Source of the DNA: JACGMN01 sp964522635
GTDB lineage: Archaea; Halobacteriota; Syntropharchaeia; Alkanophagales; Methanospirareceae
Direction of reading: 5' to 3'
Assembly: GCA_964522635.1 (NCBI GenBank)
Contig: CAZFWT010000002.1
Coordinates: 1 to 55,331 of the forward strand
DNA: 55,331 nucleotides
Shown here: piece after piece, positions 50,512 through 55,331 of the stretch
Layout: every line of letters begins with the position of its first letter
How positions within the stretch are numbered: position 1 is the first letter of the stretch
Translations under genes and position numbers: made by a program
Notes under the pieces: generated by a model
The model's input: only the letters and a program-made list of their open reading frames with translations
Databases searched by the model: none
Told to the model about the DNA's origin: nothing

Positions 50512-51711
50512 ATGATCCCGTTGGAGCGCGATAAGAAAGCTGCTTTACTTTCTATTATTGTATCGCTCTGTCTGGCGGTTGTAAAATACTTTGTTGGCAT
50601 TCTTTCGGGCAGTGTTGCCCTGTTGGCTGATGCAATTCACTCGTTTACCGATGTTATCAGTTCAATCGGCGTTTTTATCGGCCTCAAGATCTCAAGTCGC
50701 GAGCCCACCGAAGAGTTCCCCTTTGGCTTTTATAAGACCGAAAATATCGCCAGCCTGTTCCTTGCGCTCGCGATCTTCTATGCGGGCTATGAGATTATTC
50801 TCACGTCAGTTGAGAAGTTTGAAACCGCTATCGTAACCAATCTAGGACCGGCAATCCTGGTGGCACTGCTATCGGTGGTGACCGCGCTGATTTTGAGTAG
50901 TTACAAGTTCAAGGTCGGCCGAGCGATCAATTCGCCCAGCTTGATCGCGGACGGGCAACACACGCGATCAGATGCCTTATCGTCCATAGCGGTATTATTA
51001 GGGTTGGTGGGCTATTCCTTTGGTTTCTTGTCTCTTGATTCGATTGCCGGTATTGTGGTTTCCGTGCTCATCTTCCGCGCGGGCTACGAGATCTTCAAGG
51101 ACTCGGTCAGGGTGCTGCTGGACGCGTCGATCGATTATGAGGCGCTGAACCGAATACGGGAGATCGTGACGAGCAATTGCTGCGTCCGGAAGATCAACTC
51201 ACTGAAAGCGCGGAGTTCCGGTAAGTTTATTTTCATCGAGCTGGAGGTGGAGACGAACTATAAGGATCTCGAGCGGGCGCATCACCTGAGTGAGCAGGTC
51301 GAGGCACAGATCAAGTCGGAGATGAAGAATGTGGACCGCGTGCTCATCCACATGGAGCCCGAGGCGAAAGAGTTTGTCCGCTATGCCGTTCCCTGCACCG
51401 AGAATAACGGCCTGCGCTCGAAAGTCTCGGCACACTTCGGTGAGGCGGAGTACTTCTGCCTCTTCGATATTCGAACATCGGACAACGAGCTAACGACGAT
51501 GGAATTCCTCAAGAACCCGTACCGCACGCTGGAGAAGCGGAAGGGCTTGAAAGCCGCGGAGCTGCTCGTGAGCAAGCGGATCGACAAGCTGCTCAGCAAG
51601 GAGAGCATGGCGGAGAAGAGCGCGTTCTACGTCCTGGACGATGCGTTCGTGGAGACTGAGACGACGGCAGCGGCGACGGTGGATGAGATTGTGGCAGCGC
51701 TCCAGCAGTGA
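50512..51711 (+). CDS. Cation diffusion facilitator fused to a NifX/FeMo-cofactor-type domain
   Basis: 399 residues. Residues 1-290 are a CDF metal/proton antiporter: H43-x3-D47 in helix 2 (ADAIHSFTD) and H150-x3-D154 in helix 5 (DGQHTRSDA), the two-His/two-Asp zinc-type site, plus the cytoplasmic domain. From about 290 a dinitrogenase iron-molybdenum cofactor (NifX/NifB C-terminal) fold follows: RSKVSAHFGEAEYFCLFDI and KAAELLVSKRIDKLL. It may sense or buffer the exported metal or cofactor. ATG 50512 preferred over TTG 50503. Confidence 0.88.
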   Translation: MIPLERDKKAALLSIIVSLCLAVVKYFVGILSGSVALLADAIHSFTDVISSIGVFIGLKISSREPTEEFPFGFYKTENIASLFLALAIFYAGYEIILTSVEKFETAIVTNLGPAILVALLSVVTALILSSYKFKVGRAINSPSLIADGQHTRSDALSSIAVLLGLVGYSFGFLSLDSIAGIVVSVLIFRAGYEIFKDSVRVLLDASIDYEALNRIREIVTSNCCVRKINSLKARSSGKFIFIELEVETNYKDLERAHHLSEQVEAQIKSEMKNVDRVLIHMEPEAKEFVRYAVPCTENNGLRSKVSAHFGEAEYFCLFDIRTSDNELTTMEFLKNPYRTLEKRKGLKAAELLVSKRIDKLLSKESMAEKSAFYVLDDAFVETETTAAATVDEIVAALQQ

Positions 51712-51721
51712 TCTGCTCTGC

Positions 51722-52498
51722 TCATTCGAAGAGCGTGAGTGCGATCATCATCATGAAGATACCGAGAATGATGCCGATGTTGGTGAGGTGCTCGCTACCG
51801 TAGCGGTTGGCGATGGGGATGAGCTCGTCGAAGCAGATGAAAACCATGATACCAGCGACGAGCGCGATTGCGGCGGCGAGGACGAAGGTGTTGAGAACGG
51901 GGAGCAGGATGAGGATGGCGAGAATCGCGCCGAGCGGTGCTGTCAGCCCGGCGAGGAACGAGTAGAGGCAGGCCTTGCCGCGATTGCCTGTGGCGCAGTA
52001 GAGCGGGACGGCACAGGCAACGCCTTCGGGAATGTTGTGAAGCGCGATGGCGATCGCGATTGGTATGCCCAGTCTGAGGTCGGCCAGGGAGACGAGCGCG
52101 ACGGTCAGGCCTTCGGGGAAGTTGTGCAGCCCGATACCGAGCGTGGTCATGATTCCACTACGGTAGAGTCGATCGCAGTGCGCGTCGACCTGCCCGTCGA
52201 GGTGCATGTGCGGGATGACGCGGTCAAGACCGTGAATCACGAGCAGTCCAATAAAGAAGAAGAAATTGGCGCGAAAGAGCCCGATATCCTCCTTGGCGCT
52301 ACAGAAGAGGTCCACGAAAGCGACAAAGATCATGACGCCCGTGGCAAAGCCGAGGCTGATCGAGAGATAGCGGTTGTCCGGCCTGGGAATGATGTAGGCA
52401 ACGAGGCTGCCGATGCCCGTGGCGAGCGCGGCGAGCGTGGTGAGCAGGAGCGCCTGATAAATCCCAAGTGTGGTCACCATGGCGTAGAGTATATACAT
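51722..52498 (-). CDS. ZIP-family metal transporter (ZupT-like)
   Basis: 258 residues, eight membrane helices. Metal-site motifs HNFPEG (helix 4) and HNIPEG (helix 5), with an acidic/His loop (HMHLDGQVDAHCD) before them. ZIP proteins bring Zn, Fe or Mn into the cytoplasm. It converges on the CDF gene with a 10-bp gap between stops, pairing import and export. TTTATTAG about 25 nt upstream suggests a leaderless start. Confidence 0.92.
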   Translation of the reverse strand: MYILYAMVTTLGIYQALLLTTLAALATGIGSLVAYIIPRPDNRYLSISLGFATGVMIFVAFVDLFCSAKEDIGLFRANFFFFIGLLVIHGLDRVIPHMHLDGQVDAHCDRLYRSGIMTTLGIGLHNFPEGLTVALVSLADLRLGIPIAIAIALHNIPEGVACAVPLYCATGNRGKACLYSFLAGLTAPLGAILAILILLPVLNTFVLAAAIALVAGIMVFICFDELIPIANRYGSEHLTNIGIILGIFMMMIALTLFE

Positions 52499-52574
52499 TG
52501 CAGACCGCTAATAAATGTACGCTCTTTTCCGGAAACTGAGGTGGTATGAGGAAGGAAAGGCAAGGAGAAGCGTT

Positions 52575-53318
52575 ATGATGAGTGGAGAAAGGAGTGGAGG
52601 TATTGGCGATCGATTCCAGCAGGAGCTGAAGTATCAACGCGGTCGCCTGCCCGCCTGGCAGCTTGATTGGACACGGAAACCAGAGACGTATAAGCAGTAC
52701 CCCTCGGCGCCGCGGGTGGAGCTCGATGTGCCGGACCGAGCGGGAGGTGCACCGCTGTGGTCGGTTTTAGCGGGGAGGCGGAGTGTGCGGCACTTCAGCA
52801 CGGAGCCGATGACGAAGGCTGAGCTCTCGCAACTCCTGTGGGCGACACAGGGCGTCACGAAGGTGCAGCAGGGCTATGCGTTCAGAACCGCGCCGTCAGC
52901 GGGCGCGCTGTACCCTGTGGAGACGTATATGGTGGTGAATGCCGTTGAAAACATAGAGCAGGGGGTGTATCATTATGCGGTGGCGCAGCATGAGCTGGAG
53001 CAGCTCCGTACGGGCGATTCCCGCATGGCGATTGCACAGGCCGCGCTCGATCAGGAGATGGCGTACCATGCACACGTGGTCTTCATCTGGACGGGTGTTT
53101 TTGCGCGGTCGAAGTGGAAGTACCAGCAGCGTGCGTATCGGTACGTCTATTTAGATGCAGGCCATATAGCGCAGAACGTGGCCCTGGCGGCCGTGGGGCT
53201 GGGACTTGGGAGCTGCCAGATCGGTGCGCTCTACGATGACGAAGTGAACACGCTGGTGGACGTTGACGGTGTGAACGAGAGCGTGGTTTACCTGACGGTC
53301 GTGGGGCGGCCGCGCTGA
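52575..53318 (+). CDS. SagB/ThcOx-type nitroreductase-family oxidoreductase
   Basis: 247 residues, FMN-dependent nitroreductase fold of the SagB type: LAGRRSVRHFSTEPMTKAELSQLLWATQG, FRTAPSAGALYPVETYMV, GVYHYAVAQHELEQL and the C-terminal GLGSCQIGALYDDEVN. SagB enzymes oxidise azolines in modified peptides when paired with cyclodehydratases; stand-alone archaeal copies have unknown substrates, and no cyclodehydratase is near. AGGAG precedes ATG 52575; the frame is open from 52515. Confidence 0.9.
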   Translation: MMSGERSGGIGDRFQQELKYQRGRLPAWQLDWTRKPETYKQYPSAPRVELDVPDRAGGAPLWSVLAGRRSVRHFSTEPMTKAELSQLLWATQGVTKVQQGYAFRTAPSAGALYPVETYMVVNAVENIEQGVYHYAVAQHELEQLRTGDSRMAIAQAALDQEMAYHAHVVFIWTGVFARSKWKYQQRAYRYVYLDAGHIAQNVALAAVGLGLGSCQIGALYDDEVNTLVDVDGVNESVVYLTVVGRPR

Positions 53319-53383
53319 ACCTGGCAGACGAAAACGAGCACGCTACAGGGCTTTACCATTGGCGTAACGTTTAAGAATCCACG

Positions 53384-53488
53384 ATGCGAATCTACATGCG
53401 TATGACAGAACGTGCCGTCTCTGAGGTGATTGTTGATCAGCTGGCGGCATGGGACGTGGAGTACGTCCTCGGGCTGCCTGGCGATTGA
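53384..53488 (+). pseudogene. N-terminal stub of a thiamine-diphosphate enzyme
   Basis: 34 codons ending in a stop: MTERAVSEVIVDQL, then WDVEYVLGLPGD. This matches the first helix, strand and G-x-P-G-D/E of the TPP_enzyme_N domain of acetolactate synthase/pyruvate oxidase-like proteins, which are normally about 550 residues. No continuation in any frame downstream. A TTTAAG promoter-like word precedes it. Truncated by deletion. Confidence 0.7.
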
Positions 53489-53515
53489 GCGATCCACGTA
53501 GGTTGGGGGAAAATC

Positions 53516-54181
53516 ATGATAATCGAAGAAGCAGGAGGAGGAACCGCAAATCCGCTATACGCGTTACAGGGCAGACGGGTGGGTGCGCGCACGCTGCAGG
53601 TCACAGAGGTGCAGCCGGGCGCATTCGCGGGCGTCTTCTCCTTCAACTTGCAGGTTCAGGAACGGATGGTTGTGAGCGGGCTCTTTTACGAGGGCAGCAG
53701 GTACATCAAGCCCTGGCTGGAGCTCGAGTATTCGCCCATCTCGGGCGACGAACGCGATCCAGACGGTGAAGCGCTCTTTCAGCTGCTCGCTGAGCTCATA
53801 CCACCTGGCGGGCACATATCGGTCGCTTATTTGGACCATAAAATAACGGCACGTGCGCTCATTTCGGGCGTGCCGGCACCGGCAACACCAATCGGATACT
53901 TACTATGGCGCTGCGGCTGCCGGTGGTACAAGGACTGGTACTTCGCAGAAGGCTGGAAGGAAGGCGGGATCAAGCTGCAGGGTGAGAAGCCATTAACCGA
54001 AGAACGGGCACGGGAGAACACAGCGAGGATCGTGGCGAAGCTGACCGAGTTTCTGAAGAAGAGCGGGTATGTGGAGCCTGAGATCGAAGCGATCTGTAAA
54101 GAGCTGGCACAGAAGGTTCTAGAAGAGGTAAAAGAGGAACACCAACATCCGGGAATTCACGCCCCACAAGTCACCCGATAA
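53516..54181 (+). CDS. DUF1122-like archaeal protein
   Basis: 221 residues, soluble. Features: a beta-rich N-terminal half, IPPGGHISVAYLDHKITARAL, and the distinctive WRCGCRWYKDWYFAEGWKEGG block, then a helical charged C-terminus. I assign it to the archaeal DUF1122 family with moderate confidence; function unknown. The 3' end overlaps the convergent gene by 25 bp. Confidence 0.68.
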   Translation: MIIEEAGGGTANPLYALQGRRVGARTLQVTEVQPGAFAGVFSFNLQVQERMVVSGLFYEGSRYIKPWLELEYSPISGDERDPDGEALFQLLAELIPPGGHISVAYLDHKITARALISGVPAPATPIGYLLWRCGCRWYKDWYFAEGWKEGGIKLQGEKPLTEERARENTARIVAKLTEFLKKSGYVEPEIEAICKELAQKVLEEVKEEHQHPGIHAPQVTR

Positions 54182-55272
54182 ATCTTACCCGCCTTATCGT
54201 CGGAGATGAGCAACGAGCCGTCCTCCATCACCTCGACGTCCACCGGCCGACCCCATGATAACGTGCCCTGGAGCCCGCCTTCCGCAAAGACCTCATACGA
54301 CACGGGCATGCCATCCTCCAGCCGGACAAACGTCACCCGATAGCCTATCGGGTCACGCCGGTTCCAGCTGCCGTGCTCTGCAATAAAAATCCCGCCTCTG
54401 TAATACTCGGGGAACATATCGCGGGTATAGAACCGCATCCCGAGCGCGGCAATGTGCGGGCCTAACCGCAGTGCTGGCTGCTTGAATTTCGCACAGCTCC
54501 GATCGGTGAACTCAGGGTCCTGGATCGTGCCGCCGTGGCAGTAGAGAAAGCCGAACTGCAGGCCCTGCTCCGGCGCGTGGTTCAATTCACCGGGCGGGCG
54601 ATCATCACCCAGCCAGTCTCGACCGTTGTCAGTAAACCACAGCTCGTCCGTCTCGGGATGCCAGTCGAACCCCACGGTATTCCTTACACCCGCGGCGTAT
54701 TCTTCAAGCTCCGTGCCATCAGGATTCAGCCGCATGATGGTAGCATGCCCCTCTTCCAGGCAGACGTTGCAGGGCGCGCCGATGGGCACGTAGAGCTTGC
54801 CATCCGGCCCGAACCGGATGATTTTCCAGCCATGCAGAGTCTCCGTGGGAAAATCGTCACGCACCACGGTGTACGAAGCGTTCTCCAGATGCGCCTCAAT
54901 ATCCTCAAATCTCAGGATACTGCTGACTTCCGCGATGTATAGCGACCCATTCCAAAGCGCGACACCATTCGGCATGTTCAGCCCGGAGGCCACCACCTTC
55001 ACCTCGTCCTCAACCACCGCATAGACCCTGTCCGAATCGCGCGTGCCCACAAAGAGCACGCCCGAATCACTCAGCGCCAACGACCGCGCGTTCGGAACCT
55101 CGGCATAGACTTCCAGCGAGAAGCCCTCCGGCAGCGAAATGGTCTGTAAGGGATCATCGCTCACCGCAGGCGGACGGGGACCGTACCCGGCAAAGAAGCC
55201 GCTAAGGAAGAAATAGTACGCCAGTACCGCAATCGCAGCCGCCAGGAGCAGCACGATGTACCGCTTCTTCAT
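54157..55272 (-). CDS. Membrane-anchored glucose/sorbosone dehydrogenase-like beta-propeller
   Basis: 371 residues. N-terminal anchor (YIVLLLAAAIAVLAYYFFLSGFF), then a GSDH/sorbosone dehydrogenase propeller: PEGFSLEVYAEVPNARSLAL, GLNMPNGVALWNG, GPDGKLYVPIGAPCNVC, RNTVGFDWHPETDELWFTDNG and IFIAEHGSWNRRDPIGY. Bacterial relatives are PQQ-dependent and oxidise sugars outside the cell. PQQ synthesis is not evident here, so activity and cofactor are uncertain. Confidence 0.87.
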   Translation of the reverse strand: MKKRYIVLLLAAAIAVLAYYFFLSGFFAGYGPRPPAVSDDPLQTISLPEGFSLEVYAEVPNARSLALSDSGVLFVGTRDSDRVYAVVEDEVKVVASGLNMPNGVALWNGSLYIAEVSSILRFEDIEAHLENASYTVVRDDFPTETLHGWKIIRFGPDGKLYVPIGAPCNVCLEEGHATIMRLNPDGTELEEYAAGVRNTVGFDWHPETDELWFTDNGRDWLGDDRPPGELNHAPEQGLQFGFLYCHGGTIQDPEFTDRSCAKFKQPALRLGPHIAALGMRFYTRDMFPEYYRGGIFIAEHGSWNRRDPIGYRVTFVRLEDGMPVSYEVFAEGGLQGTLSWGRPVDVEVMEDGSLLISDDKAGKIYRVTCGA

Positions 55273-55331
55273 AGCACGACGGAGGTTTGTCGTATGTATA
55301 TTGCTTTGCTTTTGCCTGCATGCGTGAGTGA

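Noticed and set aside
51641..52549. 302-codon plus-strand frame opposite the ZIP transporter
   Set aside because: Extremely acidic/Arg-Gly composition typical of an antisense frame; the minus strand has HNFPEG and HNIPEG.
1..55331. CRISPR array, rRNA genes, insertion sequences or prophage
   Set aside because: No regularly spaced repeats, no rRNA-like sequence, no transposase, integrase or phage structural genes found on either strand.

Overview
The window is archaeal and most likely euryarchaeal. Core information-processing genes are archaeal in type: EF-1alpha next to uS10, TiaS, diphthine synthase Dph5, a Bud32-type kinase, a 66-residue histone, archaeal TyrRS and ArgRS, and two tRNA genes without an encoded CCA. 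Promoters are AT-rich TATA boxes, and several genes start about 26-30 nt downstream of one, as expected for leaderless mRNAs. HdrB/HdrC and a coenzyme-F420-type FrhB domain place it near methanogens or anaerobic methane/alkane oxidisers. An ANME-1- or Syntrophoarchaeum-like organism is my inference, not proven here. A 100-N gap with identical 55-bp flanks shows that this is a draft, probably metagenome-derived, scaffold.

Layout. 0.15-0.8 kb: a MntA/HepT toxin-antitoxin pair. 0.85-7.0 kb: flavin reductase-like protein, acyltransferase-3, isoprenylcysteine methyltransferase-like protein, alpha/beta hydrolase and a P2-like cation ATPase with unusual ion-site residues. 7.1-15.7 kb: an envelope locus with a membrane-linked winged-helix regulator, two paralogous 3-TM proteins, a secreted protein with three LT-x-x-E/Q-R repeats, a MacB-like ABC exporter (ATPase, Cys-rich protein, COG1361-type surface protein, permease), a second membrane-anchored regulator, a secreted unknown, and an orphan rotor-ring (AtpK-like) proteolipid. 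16-21.6 kb: a carboxymuconolactone decarboxylase-family protein, a Rieske protein, and a redox operon of NuoE-like, NuoF-like and NuoG-like/FrhB fusion proteins followed by an Mth938 (NDUFAF3-like) protein. The operon reads as a soluble NAD(P)H:F420:ferredoxin electron-transfer module.

21.7-35.7 kb is mainly housekeeping: M50 protease, TiaS, TldD, tRNA-Phe, PyrI, tRNA-Ala, CoaBC, ThiL, LarB, histone, a zinc-ribbon protein, a dockerin-like secreted protein, ArgRS and Dph5. 35.7-36.5 kb: a RelE-type toxin-antitoxin pair sits between two copies of the dph5 3' end, next to the artefactual gap. 36.4-44.4 kb: MFS transporter, DUF84, DUF1015, DUF89, EF-1alpha, uS10, a small coiled-coil protein and HdrBC. 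44.5-55.3 kb: a phosphodiesterase, protein O-mannosyltransferase and divergent GT4 glycosyltransferase, TyrRS, Bud32, a zinc-ribbon protein, a CDF-NifX fusion facing a ZIP transporter, SagB-type nitroreductase, a DUF1122-like protein and a membrane-anchored sorbosone-dehydrogenase-like protein.

Three decayed genes are not obvious as intact ORFs: a translational GTPase relic beside tRNA-Phe, a TPP-enzyme N-terminal stub, and a frameshifted minus-strand gene upstream of the NuoE-like gene. No CRISPR array, rRNA gene or insertion sequence was seen.
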